DNA of 64,000 nucleotides from Paenibacillus harenae (GTDB lineage Bacteria > Bacillota > Bacilli > Paenibacillales > Paenibacillaceae), in the NCBI RefSeq assembly GCF_030812415.1, contig NZ_JAUSST010000003.1:1-64000 (forward strand), read 5' to 3'. Each line of letters opens with the position of its first letter. Positions within the stretch are counted from its first letter, which is position 1. This document shows, in pieces, positions 1 through 8,736 of this stretch. The position numbers were made by a program, and so were the translations under genes. The notes under the pieces are model-generated. The model did not search any database, had not been told where the DNA came from, and saw nothing but the letters and a program-made list of their open reading frames with translations.

Positions 1-2
1 GT

Positions 3-59
3 TCCACTGAAATGTTATCTGCAATGTGCAAACTAGGACAATATTCTAAGAAAACGTGA
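3..59 (+). CDS. possible 3' end of a gene entering the window
   Basis: An open frame from the window edge ends in TGA at 57-59 after 18 codons (last residues GQYSKKT). It may be the C-terminus of a gene lying to the left. Too short to assign; other frames close earlier. The stretch 60-466 shows no gene. It contains only a spaced inverted repeat (ACTATACGA near 300-309 against TCGTATAG near 342-349) of unknown meaning. Confidence 0.25.
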   Translation, partial: STEMLSAMCKLGQYSKKT

Positions 60-466
60 GCATTTAAGAGCATAGTGATTCTCCATAGAGGGAGGATAGC
101 GTTGAACTTAGCGAAGTGTTGACATTGAAATTCATTATATGTTAGCCTTACTTTAATTGAGAAGAGCGGAGGGGTTACGTGTGATAAACTAATTCTTTGA
201 TATTCTTTGCACAATTGAAATTAAATAGTGGTTTAAGGCTATTTGTTTTGCGTGCATTGTAATCGAAGATTGGTTTGCCTTCACGGTAACCTAGTTTAGT
301 ACTATACGATTGGAGACAGCCGTAACTCTATCCTCATGTCGTATAGACTGGATTTAAAGAAAATGTAATGAACTTTTTTGATTTATACTGTGAGGGACTG
401 CGAGTCTATCATAGGGTAATCATCTAATTACGTTCATGTTCAAATTCTTTATTCGATTACAGCATG

Positions 467-492
467 CACAGGCCTATAGCCTGTGTTTTTTT
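467..492 (+). terminator. rho-independent terminator
   Basis: CACAGGC, a 5-nt loop, GCCTGTG, then seven T. It closes an upstream transcript and overlaps a GTG/TTG-type 5' extension of the next reading frame, which argues that the kinase gene starts downstream at 606. Confidence 0.8.
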
Positions 493-605
493 ATTTATAC
501 ATTAATGAAGATCCGATTATCCCTTATATACATGTAAAAAATCTTCCTAATGAAAACAGAATTGTTTTACGGGTAATAGAAAGTCATATTTGGGAGGAAT
601 ACTTA

Positions 606-1397
606 ATGTCAAACCATGAAAATGAAGAAATATTAACAGGGGGAAATGTCTCTAATGTTTATCGTTCGGGAGACACTGTACGACGCGATTTAAAACCAGG
701 TAGTTACAAAATTCATAATCTATTAAAGCATTTGGAGAACAAAGGTTTCAGTTATGCACCAAAATTTTTAGGCATCGATGAAAAAGGAAGAGAGATATTA
801 TCATTTATTAAAGGTGAAGCTGGTAATTATCCTTTAAAAGAATACATGTGGTCTGATGATGTCTTAATAGAAATAGCGAAAATGCTCCGTCTTTATCATG
901 ATTCTGTGCACGATTTTTCATTTGATGAGAGCTGGGAATCCTTAGATAACACCCCCCAACCATTTGAAATAATGTGCCATAATGATTTTGCAATATACAA
1001 CATTATTTTTAATCATGAAAGACCAATAGGTATTATTGATTTTGATATTGCTGGACCTGGTCCAAGACTTTGGGACATAGCATATACCCTGTATACTAGC
1101 GTCCCCTTAAGTAGATTGCATCTTTCCGAAACAGGTGAAATCATTCATTATAATTCATTACAGCATGCTAACCTTATAAAACAAAGAGTTACATTGTTTT
1201 TTGAATCTTATGGTAAAGGAGCAGAAGAAGATTATTTGGAAATGGTATTGCTACGATTAGAAGGGTTATGTAATTTAATGATGAGAAAAAGCAGTGAAGG
1301 TGACATTGCTTTTCAAAAGATGATAGATGAGGGTCATCTTGAACATTATCAAAGTGATATTAAATTCATTCGAGAACGTGGAAAAGAGTGGATTTAA
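606..1397 (+). CDS. APH-family phosphotransferase (aminoglycoside/choline kinase-like)
   Basis: A 263-residue protein of the APH/choline kinase fold. The catalytic loop is visible as HNDFAIYN (H125, D127, N132) and the metal-binding motif as IIDFD (D145, D147), followed by the usual GPRLWDIAY stretch. The N-lobe is short and has a glycine-rich GGNVSNVYR segment that fits a nucleotide-binding loop. The start at 606 is preceded by GGGAGGAAT; the frame is open upstream to 483 but there it runs into a terminator. Such proteins are often annotated as antibiotic kinases in Bacillota, but the substrate cannot be told from sequence, and resistance should not be assumed. It stands alone, with a repeat element downstream. 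Confidence 0.8.
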   Translation: MSNHENEEILTGGNVSNVYRSGDTVRRDLKPGSYKIHNLLKHLENKGFSYAPKFLGIDEKGREILSFIKGEAGNYPLKEYMWSDDVLIEIAKMLRLYHDSVHDFSFDESWESLDNTPQPFEIMCHNDFAIYNIIFNHERPIGIIDFDIAGPGPRLWDIAYTLYTSVPLSRLHLSETGEIIHYNSLQHANLIKQRVTLFFESYGKGAEEDYLEMVLLRLEGLCNLMMRKSSEGDIAFQKMIDEGHLEHYQSDIKFIRERGKEWI

Positions 1398-1624
1398 AGG
1401 TAGATATATTAAAGCAAAGTTATTCTGATACTTTTATAGAGGAATATAAATATGGAAAAATATGCATGTCTATTTAGGTTAGATTAATACCTTAATGATT
1501 CGACAGTTTGTTTTTCTAAAGTGCTTAATAGGAGATGATTGGGGAACCTGCTTATATCCCTGAATCTATATGCTCACGAACTCATATTGATTGATTATTC
1601 TTTAAGTATAATAGGAAATTAGCT

Positions 1625-1650
1625 TTGAACTAACGGGTACGTTAGTTCAA
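1625..1650. repeat. CTAACGGG repeat, left unit, palindromic copy
   Basis: TTGAACTAACG, GGTA, CGTTAGTTCAA: a perfect 11-bp hairpin. It is the cleanest single-unit copy of the dispersed family found throughout this window. The rest of 1398-1713 holds nothing I can identify. Confidence 0.75.
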
Positions 1651-1713
1651 GTGATCAGTTTATCAATTGATTACTAGAAGAGAATTTTCTATTTTGGATA
1701 TGAGGTGATATCA

Positions 1714-2067
1714 ATGGAAAGATGTAAACAATGTCATCGCTCTGTTCAACCCGGTAGTAAGCATTGCGAAAAACATAAGGCAAGGAGAGGACTGCATCGG
1801 GTGAAATTCGTTGAGGGAGTCAAGAACCGCGTTCGAACTGAACATGGTCATCTCGTCTGCGAGAATCTAACAGACTGTCCTCTATACGGACTGGTTGAAT
1901 ATAAGGAGAATTGGCTCGATGCGGACCATATAATCGAAGTAATGGAGTTTGACGATAGAGCGACCTTGAAAGAGATTAATGATCCACGAACGAACGGACG
2001 GCTACTCTGCAAGCTATGTCATTCCGACAAAAATATTGAGAAACGTCCGGCTAAACGATGGGCATGA
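1714..2067 (+). CDS. small HNH-type endonuclease-like protein
   Basis: A 117-residue protein with paired cysteines for zinc (CKQC at residues 4-7, a further Cys-x-x-His pair near 16, and CKLC near the end). An HNH-like core is visible as DADHIIEV (H72), then an N-rich stretch (DPRTNGRLLC) and KLCHSDKN. This matches small HNH proteins found near phage packaging genes or as free-standing nucleases. The ATG at 1714 is chosen because GAGGTGAT lies just upstream; a GTG at 1705 is in frame but overlaps that ribosome binding site. No phage genes lie nearby, so it may be a lone remnant of a mobile element. Confidence 0.7.
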   Translation: MERCKQCHRSVQPGSKHCEKHKARRGLHRVKFVEGVKNRVRTEHGHLVCENLTDCPLYGLVEYKENWLDADHIIEVMEFDDRATLKEINDPRTNGRLLCKLCHSDKNIEKRPAKRWA

Positions 2068-2474
2068 AGGTAATAGTAAAAATTTATGAAACCTTTGATA
2101 AATTCCATGAAAGCTATGATATATTGACGATATCATCCACATTACGAATTGTAAACTTCATTAATTCGAAACGAGCACTTCAATCGAAGCCAGGAGGCTA
2201 CTCCGCCTATATTTTTATCTAAACCGTAAATTTCTCGATAGCAAATAAGCAAACTTGTTTTAAAGTCCAACAGAAAGTAGAGAGCAGTCTTGGTGGAGCT
2301 GAGTGAGGTTTTCTTATTCTTTGATCTATGAAGGAGAAAAAGCGTAATTGGAATCTATAATGGAACAGGATCAAGCATTAGACAGTGTGTTGAAATTGAC
2401 ATTAAGCAAACGGGAGGAAAGTTTCATCACTTCGCGAATAGAAAAGAAGAGGCAGATTTGCCATCGCGAACTGT
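2068..2474. other. gene-free stretch
   Basis: No convincing gene. A 38-codon frame starts at ATG 2360 behind GAAGGAGAAAA and ends before the terminator, but resembles nothing I know. Frames over 2371-2705 on both strands look like chance frames or heavily decayed sequence. Confidence 0.4.
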
Positions 2475-2521
2475 AACCCGAAAGATAGACACTTAGAAAA
2501 AGTGCCCATCTTTCGGGTTTT
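2475..2521 (+). terminator. long hairpin terminator
   Basis: AACCCGAAAGAT...ACTT pairs with AAGT...ATCTTTCGGGTT around a short A-rich loop, ending in TTTT. Strong stem of about 19 bp with two mismatches. Confidence 0.7.
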
Positions 2522-2770
2522 AATGGCGTTGCAGTCTTTTCTTGTTCCTTTTGCGGCCATCGCAGAATGTTCTTCGCATCCTGACGCGGCAACAATTGTT
2601 CAGCTACAAAAGGCTCCTTGTTCGCCCGTTGGGCTGGTAACGTCTTTGTGCCCAAAAAAACAGCCCTTAGCAAATCCCGATCTTTTCAAGTTGGGGGCTA
2701 TTTGACGTTTACGGAGGAGCATGGCATTTATATCTACGGTTAAACTTGTCTAACGAATCGGGATCCCGCA

Positions 2771-3430
2771 TTAGGTGCTGTGATCTGGCAACAACGAACT
2801 GACTATCATTGACAGAGTTTTCCTGTATACGGCATGAGCCGATTGGACATCTCCCAAGTGTCCACCCATGTAAAGGTGAATAACGCCGTGGAGCGAGGCC
2901 CAGACTATTCGTACAACGGATTCCGTGTCGTACTGGCCGGGAATCAGTCCTTGCTCTTGCGCGTTGCTGATCAAGGTCAATAATTGCCGCATGGCTGTTA
3001 CGGTGCCATGCAGGCTTTCTTCGTCCGGTTTGAAATCTGCGAAGGCTCCTCCGAACATCAGCTTATAATAGCTGGAGTAACGCTGCCCAAATTGCCAAAA
3101 GGTTTCCCCTAGATTCAGCAAATGCTGCACCGGATCAGCAGCTTGCGGCGTCCCCTCGAATTCGTTAGCGAGAAGCTTACAACCTTCCAGATACAACTGC
3201 TGAGCCAAGCCCTCTTTATTGACAAATAAGCTATAAATGATTTTTGTCGAGCAATCCATTTTCTGCGCTACTTTACGCACCGTAACGGCTTCCGGTCCCT
3301 CTTCTTGCAAGAGACTGGCTGCAGCATCAACAACGAGTTTGCGGAGATTTTCAATATTCTGTAAGCGAGCCTCTTGATAGGTTTTCAACACTCGTGTGTT
3401 CGTATTAACGGAGTTATCCTGGTCGCTCAT
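2771..3430 (-). CDS. TetR-family regulator of the adjacent SDR operon
   Basis: A 219-residue repressor-type protein. The N-terminal helix-turn-helix is recognisable (GPEAVTVRKVAQKMDCSTKI, then IYSLFVNKEGL, about residues 35-75). The C-terminal ligand domain carries the VWASLHGVIHL pattern common in a TetR subfamily that controls short-chain dehydrogenases or efflux. The start is placed at 3430, behind AAGGTGAT; the in-frame GTG at 3439 overlaps that site. It is divergent from the SDR gene across 279 bp with promoters for both directions and near-palindromic operators, so it very likely represses the SDR operon and perhaps itself. The ligand is unknown. Confidence 0.85.
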   Translation of the reverse strand: MSDQDNSVNTNTRVLKTYQEARLQNIENLRKLVVDAAASLLQEEGPEAVTVRKVAQKMDCSTKIIYSLFVNKEGLAQQLYLEGCKLLANEFEGTPQAADPVQHLLNLGETFWQFGQRYSSYYKLMFGGAFADFKPDEESLHGTVTAMRQLLTLISNAQEQGLIPGQYDTESVVRIVWASLHGVIHLYMGGHLGDVQSAHAVYRKTLSMIVSSLLPDHST

Positions 3431-3462
3431 AATCATCACCTTCGGTTATCGTGTTTTCGTCA

Positions 3463-3476
3463 GGAAACAAAGTTTC
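3463..3476. promoter_or_regulatory. possible third operator in tetR leader
   Basis: GGAAACAAAGTTTC, a dyad resembling the two better operators at 3589 and 3659. It lies between the tetR promoter and its start codon, where binding would block tetR transcription. Confidence 0.4.
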
Positions 3477-3493
3477 TTAATTTCTTACAAAGA

Positions 3494-3522
3494 ATTTTAT
3501 ACAGTGAATGGATAGTTGTCAA
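3494..3522 (-). promoter_or_regulatory. sigma-A promoter for tetR
   Basis: On the minus strand: TTGACA (3522-3517), 17-bp spacer, TAAAAT (3499-3494). It lies about 65 bp upstream of the tetR start. Confidence 0.7.
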
Positions 3523-3549
3523 TGAGTCACGTGATGTTCCAAAATCGTA

Positions 3550-3578
3550 TTGACTTTCTAAAAGAGTGTAGTTACAAT
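3550..3578 (+). promoter_or_regulatory. sigma-A promoter for the SDR operon
   Basis: TTGACT (3550-3555), 17-bp spacer, TACAAT (3573-3578). Near-consensus; the first operator begins 10 bp after the -10 box. Confidence 0.8.
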
Positions 3579-3588
3579 GAAATCAATC

Positions 3589-3603
3589 GGAAACACTGTT
3601 ACC
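3589..3603. promoter_or_regulatory. TetR operator 1
   Basis: GGAAACACTGTTACC, a 15-bp near-palindrome with one mismatched arm position. It covers the expected transcription start of the SDR operon. Confidence 0.7.
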
Positions 3604-3658
3604 AAATAACGAATGGCTCTTCATTTTCTTGGTAATTGAGGATTAATTCTGAGCACTT

Positions 3659-3673
3659 GGTAACACTGTTTCC
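3659..3673. promoter_or_regulatory. TetR operator 2
   Basis: GGTAACACTGTTTCC, the mirror-type variant of operator 1, 70 bp downstream (centre to centre) and just ahead of the SDR ribosome binding site. Confidence 0.7.
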
Positions 3674-3709
3674 ATATCATAACATAGTATCTTAAAGGAG
3701 AGTAACACT

Positions 3710-4561
3710 ATGACATTTCAAGGAAAATGGGCACTCGTCACGGGAGCTTCTTCCGGTATTGGAGAGCAATTCGCGAGACAACTGGCCAAACAAGGCAGTC
3801 ATTTGGTACTCGTAGCCCGATCGGAGAGCAAGCTTGTGAGCCTGGCATCAGAGCTCAAAAAGATGTATGGCATCAAAGCCGAGGTTATTTCTATGGATCT
3901 TTCGAAAGAAGGCGCGCCCAGCGAGTTATATCAGCAATGTCGACGTTTGAAAGTGGATATCGAGCTGTTGGTCAACAATGCAGGCTTTGCTACACATGGT
4001 TTTTTTGAACAAGTGTCAGGTGAGCGTCAACATGAAGAAGTTATGCTCAATGTCGCCGCTGTTGTAGATATGACCCACTTGTTCTTACCGGATATGTTGC
4101 GCAAAAACTCAGGTGCAGTTATCAATGTTGCTTCAACCGCCGGATTTCAACCGCTTCCCTATATGGCTGTATATGGGGCGACGAAAGCTTTCGTCCTGTC
4201 GTTTACTCAAGCGTTATGGTGGGAAAACCGCGACCGAGGTATCAAATTCTTCGCACTTTGTCCCGGTTCGACGGACACCAGCTTCTTTAATGTTGTAGGA
4301 ACGGAAGAAGCCTCTGTCGGAAAGAAAGATACGCCGGAAAGAGTCGTAGAGGTTGCACTTCGTGCGTTGAAGGAAGGGAAAATATACGTCGTTCCGGGTG
4401 TGCAGAATTATATCGGGGCGCAGTTATCGCGATTCATAACACGCAAGCAAGGTCTTCGACTTGTTGGAGGCATGCTTCGTCCACGCGGAGGATCCGGCAA
4501 TAATAATAATTATAAGAATACAGGTAATCAATCCGATCTTGCTGGGAGGACAATACGATGA
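3710..4561 (+). CDS. short-chain dehydrogenase/reductase (SDR)
   Basis: A 283-residue classical SDR. It shows the NAD(P) motif TGASSGIG near residues 10-17, NNAG near 88, a serine in INVASTAG, and the catalytic pair Y155-x3-K159 (YGATK). The C-terminal extension after the Rossmann fold is typical of the DltE/YqjQ-like group acting on acyl or ketone substrates. AAAGGAG precedes the ATG. The stop codon overlaps the next start (ATGA), so the dehydrogenase that follows is translationally coupled. Two TetR-type operators flank its promoter region. Substrate unknown. The last 20 residues (asparagine-rich) look unstructured. Confidence 0.88.
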   Translation: MTFQGKWALVTGASSGIGEQFARQLAKQGSHLVLVARSESKLVSLASELKKMYGIKAEVISMDLSKEGAPSELYQQCRRLKVDIELLVNNAGFATHGFFEQVSGERQHEEVMLNVAAVVDMTHLFLPDMLRKNSGAVINVASTAGFQPLPYMAVYGATKAFVLSFTQALWWENRDRGIKFFALCPGSTDTSFFNVVGTEEASVGKKDTPERVVEVALRALKEGKIYVVPGVQNYIGAQLSRFITRKQGLRLVGGMLRPRGGSGNNNNYKNTGNQSDLAGRTIR

Positions 4562-5566
4562 AAGCTATACAACTGACAACGGCTTCGGCTTTGAGGAATT
4601 AAACTTAACGGAACTCGACATACCAACGCCAGGCCCCCATGAGGTGCTGATCCGCATGAGGGCAGCCTCTCTCAATTACCGGGATCTAGTGATCCTCAGC
4701 GGATTAATGCCGATTGAAATCAAATTCCCCATCATTCCATTATCAGACGGAGCGGGAGAAATTGTAGCCGTTGGCCAAGGAGTAACAAGGTTTCAGGTCG
4801 GACACCGAGTAGCGGGTAATTTGCAACAGCGATTTTTTGCCGGCAACCCAAGACCGGGGTATTAGAAGACAGTCTGGGAGGCCCGTTGAACGGAGTAGCG
4901 GCGGAGTATGTCGTTCTACATGAAGACGGAATCGTCCATATTCCCGATCACCTCACTTGGGAGGAGGCCGCCACGTTGCCAATCGCGGCATTAACCGCAT
5001 GGAGCATGCTAATCGAATACGGTGGTTTGCAAGCGGGGGATACCGTGCTGCTGCAAGGAACAGGCGGGGTTTCTATCTTCGGGCTTCAATTCGCTCTTAT
5101 GGCTGGAGCACGAGCCATCATCACATCGAGCAGCAACGCCAAGTTAGAACAAGCAAAAGCTCTCGGCGCATGGAAAACGATCAACTATTCGGAAGTTCCC
5201 GATTGGGATAAGGCAGCGTTAGAGCTAACTGGCGGCGTCGATCACGTTCTGGATGTTGGAGGAGCGACTACGATGGTGAAATCCATAAACGCGCTTCGCA
5301 TTGGAGGGACTTTGAGTATGGTCGGATTCTTATCGGGCTTGACTATTCCGGAATACGATGTCACGAGCATCTTGCAGAAAGCCGCTACGATTCGCGGCAG
5401 TCAAGTCGGCAACCGGGATCACTTTGAAAAGATGAATCGAGCGATTACCCATCATCGTTTACATCCCGTCATCGACCGAGTATTCCCTCTGGATCGAATT
5501 GGAGAAGCATTCGCGCTCTTGGCTGAAGGAAAGCAATATTTCGGTAAAATCGCAGTCCAAATTTAA
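4558..5566 (+). pseudogene. zinc-type alcohol dehydrogenase (MDR), frameshifted twice
   Basis: The start ATG overlaps the SDR stop (ATGA) and reads MKAIQLTTAS, a normal MDR N-terminus, but shifts frame after about 11 codons. The second frame (GFEELNLTELDIPTPGPHEV onward) runs to a premature TAG at 4863-4865. The third (LEDSLGGPLNGVAAEYVVLH) continues to the true stop at 5566. Each break is repaired by adding one base: near 4590, and in the GGGG run near 4854. The joined product is a full-length NADP-dependent alcohol dehydrogenase (about 336 residues) with the Rossmann motif GTGGVSIFGLQ. All residues around the breaks are otherwise conserved, so decay is very recent or the bases are assembly errors. 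Confidence 0.8.
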
Positions 5567-5597
5567 GTCTCACTTAAAAGACACAGGAGGCACTCTA

Positions 5598-6751
5598 ATG
5601 CCAAATACACAAGTTCGATCCGTTAAATCTACTGAAGGCGTGAATCGAATTAAGCGCTCACCACGTAAAATACGAAGATTAGGGCTATCGCTGCTTGCGG
5701 TGATCCTTCTTGGAGTCATCGTTTTCTTACTTGTTCCTTCACCCATAGAACCGGTAAAATGGTTGGCGCCGACGGCTCCCTCTTTTCAGAAAGCGGACCC
5801 TTGGAAACAGAACAATAAACTTAGCGCTGCTCAGCTGGTCAGTGATGCCCCACAATTCCCGGAATTCATAACATTCGATAAAGCTGGCCAGCTATATACA
5901 GGAGATTCAGACGGGAAAATTTACAAGGTTCCTTTCGATGCGGAGGGCAAAAGGCCCAAGTATTTGCAGACACCAAAGGAACGCCTAATGGGCTTAAATT
6001 CGATGCCAAAGGCGATTTGATCGTTAAGGATATCAAGATGGGACTTCTGTCTATAAACCAATCCGGAAGCATAGAGGTATTGGCCAATCAAGTAAACGGT
6101 AAGCCGATCTATTTAGCTAATGAGCTTGATATTGCCCAGGACGGCTCCATTTATTTTTCCGATACCTCGAACTATGGACGTGTGACATTCAAAGAAATTG
6201 CCGAGAACAAGCCGCATGGACGCTTGCTGAAGTACGATCCAATGACCAAACAGACGACCGTCCTGTTAGAAGGCCTCTATTTTGCGAACGGGGTTGCCTT
6301 GTCTGCGGATGGAGATTACGTGCTTGTGGCGGAATCGTATCATTATCAGTTGACCAGTTACTGGCTCAAGGGTCCAAAGAAGGGAACATCTGATATTTTT
6401 GCTGACAATCTTGCAGGGTTTCCAGACAACATTACGCGTGATGAGCAAGGTCATTTCTGGGTCGGGATCTTCACGACTCGCCTTTCTTTCGTAGATCAGA
6501 TGCATCGTAGCCCGTGGTTGGCTGGTATCATGGCCAAAGTGCCAGAGTCGTTGCTTAGCGGCGCAAGCGCACCGGCGAAGCATGGGCTTGCAGCTGAGTT
6601 CGGCCCGCAGGGAGAGCTTATCGGAAGCTGGCATGATCCGGAAGGTTCGTTGTATGGCGTAACTACGGCTGCAAGCCATAACGGATATTTATACATAGGG
6701 ACGGCACCAGGAGGTAGTAAGGGTGTTCATCGCGTGCTTTTAACAAAATAA
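5598..6751 (+). pseudogene. membrane-anchored SMP-30/strictosidine synthase-like protein, frameshifted
   Basis: Good ribosome binding site (CAGGAGG) and ATG at 5598. The N-terminus is basic and then has one membrane segment (about residues 28-46, LGLSLLAVILLGVIVFLLV). The rest is a six-bladed propeller of the SMP-30/gluconolactonase/strictosidine synthase type (EFITFDKAGQLYTGDSDGKI; later ELDIAQDGSIYFSDTSNYGR). The frame breaks near 5990: one reading ends at 6018-6020, the other resumes with the expected KFDAKGDLIVKD and runs to 6751. One extra G in the GGG run at about 5989 would restore a protein of about 384 residues. Last gene of the TetR-controlled operon; hydrolase role inferred from family only. 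Confidence 0.78.
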
Positions 6752-6879
6752 TGTTGGAATCTGGGAGGGGGCGAATCATAAAAAAATAGCAGCAATAGAT
6801 TAATAAAGGGCGATATCCTTCCAAGGTTGTTCCATTTGATAATCAACTGTATTCTCATTTAAGTACATTTCAATTTTTT

Positions 6880-7213
6880 TGGGTTAGGTATCTAAAGTAA
6901 TTATGAAAAGTGACTCTGTTTTAACGTACTGGTCGTTTGAGGCCATTTTATCTTTCACATGTATAGATAGAGTCCCATCTTTTAGATCTCATTTAATTGT
7001 TCTATAGTCGTAGCTAAGGTATTTTTTGGAGTAAATGAGGTAACGTATTTTCTTTCCTTGATCCTTATTTTCATTCATTTTCTTTAAGTAAATACCATTT
7101 TTTTTGATTTTATTTGCACCCATGTTTGTGGACTTGTTTCAAGATCAGATCGTTCAACATTCTTAGAAATTATTTGTTCATTTGAACATCCAAGCAATAG
7201 AAAGAAACAAATG
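6880..7213 (-). pseudogene. decayed lipoprotein gene
   Basis: Minus-strand reading from about 7213 gives a signal-peptide end with a lipobox (CFFLLLGCSNEQ) and then SDLETSPQTWVQIKSKKM, followed by a stop. A second frame continues with IRYLIYSKKYLSYDYRTIK and, after another stop, DGTLSIHVKDKMASNDQYVK. Together this looks like a small secreted lipoprotein with several breaks and no start left. Its 5' end abuts the WYL fragment on the other strand, marking a rearrangement junction near 7215. The rest of 6752-6880 shows nothing. Confidence 0.4.
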
Positions 7214-7221
7214 GGATTCTT

Positions 7222-7640
7222 TTGCGGACAAGAGAAAGAGTACATCGAAACGATCCGTCGCGCAATATTGGAGGAGCGGAAGGTAAGATTCGGTTATTCG
7301 AAAGGCATGCCCGAAGTCGATGGGAATCGTCATAGTGTTCGTATTGCCGCACCTTATGGACTTGTGCTTGTTCAAGGATCATGGATGCTTATAGCGAATT
7401 GTGATCTACGGCAAGAAATTCATCAACATTGCGGATAAAGTGAAGGAATCAAACAACTTTTACATGGAAGCAGCAGAGGATCATCCGGATGGTTTGCTTG
7501 TAAACTTTCGCGTTCGTCAGCCCGAGGACTTACTGCATTGGCTGCTCGGCTGGGGAGCGGATGTCGTTGTGCTGGAGCACGAATCCTTCCGGAATCGAGT
7601 TCCGCGTTGAAGCTGGAAAAATGTTAAAACGCTACTGACA
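7222..7640 (+). pseudogene. WYL-domain regulator remnant
   Basis: Only the ligand-sensing WYL part of a DeoR/YafY-type regulator is left. The reading begins KEYIETIRRAILEERKVRF and continues to VQGSWMLIANCDLRQEI. It then jumps frame and, missing the central strands, goes on with DGLLVNFRVRQPEDLLHWLL and VVVLEHESFRNRV. One extra C near 7608 breaks the end; without it the natural C-terminus VRVEAGKMLKRY and stop at 7638-7640 appear. The DNA-binding domain is gone, so it is not functional. Confidence 0.7.
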
Positions 7641-7662
7641 TGCTGTTGTCAGTAGCGTTTTT
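7626..7662 (+). terminator. rho-independent terminator
   Basis: AAAACGCTACTGACA pairs perfectly (15 bp) with TGTCAGTAGCGTTTT around 6 nt. It overlaps the end of the WYL remnant. Confidence 0.85.
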
Positions 7663-7705
7663 ATATACTCACATTAGATTATCATAAAGGAGCTGTTTGA
7701 AGAAT

Positions 7706-7804
7706 ATGAACACAATCGAAGCATTACAGCGGTGGTTTTTGCTCATCGAAATGCATGACCGACATCATCTTCTGCACATGGACCGTTTAAAAAATGGGAA
7801 ATAG
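7706..7804 (+). CDS. 32-residue hypothetical peptide
   Basis: ATG at 7706, 13 nt after AAAGGAG, encodes a 32-residue peptide rich in His, Leu and Met (MNTIEALQRWFLLIEM and then HDRHHLLHMDRL). It sits between the terminator and the EVE gene. It resembles nothing I can name and could be a leader peptide or a truncated gene. Confidence 0.3.
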   Translation: MNTIEALQRWFLLIEMHDRHHLLHMDRLKNGK

Positions 7805-7841
7805 TGTATAAAATATGATGAAGAAGGAAGAGATCGGAACG

Positions 7842-8321
7842 ATGTCAACGAATGTAATAAGCCAGCAAAGCCGCTACTGGATTGGCGTTGTATCTTCTTC
7901 TCATGTGAAACGGGGTGTGCTGGGTGGATTCGCCCAGCTCTGCCATGGCAAGTCTGCACCTTTGCGTAGGATGTGTCCTAGTGATTGGCTGATATACTAT
8001 TCTCCACAAACGGACATGTCGAAGGGGGAAAAGCTCCAAGCATTTACCGCCATTGGACAGGTTGCGGATGACAGAGTCTACGAATATCAGATGTCCGAAT
8101 CCTTTGTGCCATTCCGTCGGAATATACGCTATATTCCGTGTCGAGAAGTGAAGATTGCCGATTTAATGGACCAGCTTACCTTCACACGTGGGAATCGAAA
8201 TTGGGGGTATACCTTCCGCTATGGTCATTTCGAGATCGGGTTCGAAGATTTTCTGACGATTGCTGGCTCAATGCTTGGCGCTGCGGAGACATCCAACATA
8301 TTTCCCAGCTCTCTTAATTAA
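7842..8321 (+). CDS. EVE-domain protein (UPF0310)
   Basis: A 159-residue single-domain EVE protein, a PUA-like fold that reads modified bases in other systems. Signature stretches: YWIGVVSSSHVKRGVLGGFA, an APLRRMCPSDWLIYYSP core, and FVPFRRNIRYIP. Length is normal for the family. Two starts are possible: ATG 7815, giving nine more residues, or ATG 7842; the second begins closer to the conserved domain and has AAGGAAGAG about 12 nt upstream. EVE proteins sometimes travel with restriction or defence genes, but no such gene is adjacent here. Confidence 0.82.
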   Translation: MSTNVISQQSRYWIGVVSSSHVKRGVLGGFAQLCHGKSAPLRRMCPSDWLIYYSPQTDMSKGEKLQAFTAIGQVADDRVYEYQMSESFVPFRRNIRYIPCREVKIADLMDQLTFTRGNRNWGYTFRYGHFEIGFEDFLTIAGSMLGAAETSNIFPSSLN

Positions 8322-8347
8322 GCTGAATTTACCACAAGTTCGTTACA

Positions 8348-8370
8348 CTAACGGAGAACTATAGTTCAAT
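8348..8370. repeat. CTAACGG repeat, left unit
   Basis: CTAACGGAGAACTATAGTTC, a partial copy of the dispersed repeat; the neighbouring coding remnant begins at its edge. Confidence 0.6.
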
Positions 8371-8393
8371 GTATTCCGCCAATCGAATTTTTT

Positions 8394-8573
8394 ATGACTC
8401 GTTTCTTTGTTGGCGATAATTGTTTGTTTGAACAGGAAACAAAAGTTTCATTGCCTACCTTAATTACCGGTGATGTTATTGACATTTTCAATGAAACCTA
8501 TGTAATTATAAGCAGGCATTTTGGTTTTAATGAGAATGCTTTTGTTACAGTATATGATATAAAGAAACGTTAA
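8394..8573 (+). pseudogene. 59-residue coding remnant between two repeats
   Basis: ATG 8394 to TAA 8573 encodes a well-behaved 59-residue sequence (MTRFFVGDNCLFEQETKVSL, later YVIISRHFGFNENAFVTVYD). It has no ribosome binding site, and the frame stays open upstream into the repeat at 8348. This suggests the 3' part of a longer gene cut by a repeat element, though a short intact gene is possible. Function unknown. Confidence 0.45.
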
Positions 8574-8593
8574 TTAGGGCATTTAAGCATTAT

Positions 8594-8670
8594 GCTAACG
8601 GAGAACGATAGTATAATGTTGAAGGGCTGCCACGTGGAAGCCCTTCGCTCAACTAACAGGCAGATTAGTT
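8594..8670. repeat. CTAACGGG repeat, complete copy
   Basis: Left unit GCTAACGGAGAACGATAG, hairpin GAAGGGCT/AGCCCTTC (8621-8646), right unit AACTAACAGGCAGATTAGTT. Full architecture of the family. Confidence 0.75.
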
Positions 8671-8736
8671 CCAAAGTGTGGTAATATAGTTTCTGTAGGA
8701 CCAATAAATGAACACGGGCTAACCCAGGTGATTTGT

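Noticed and set aside
297..352. Spaced inverted repeat as a riboswitch
   Set aside because: The arms are about 9 bp with a 33-nt gap and no known riboswitch core could be matched.
2371..2705. Reading frames of 67 and 100 codons on opposite strands
   Set aside because: They overlap a strong terminator hairpin, have no ribosome binding sites and no recognisable protein pattern.
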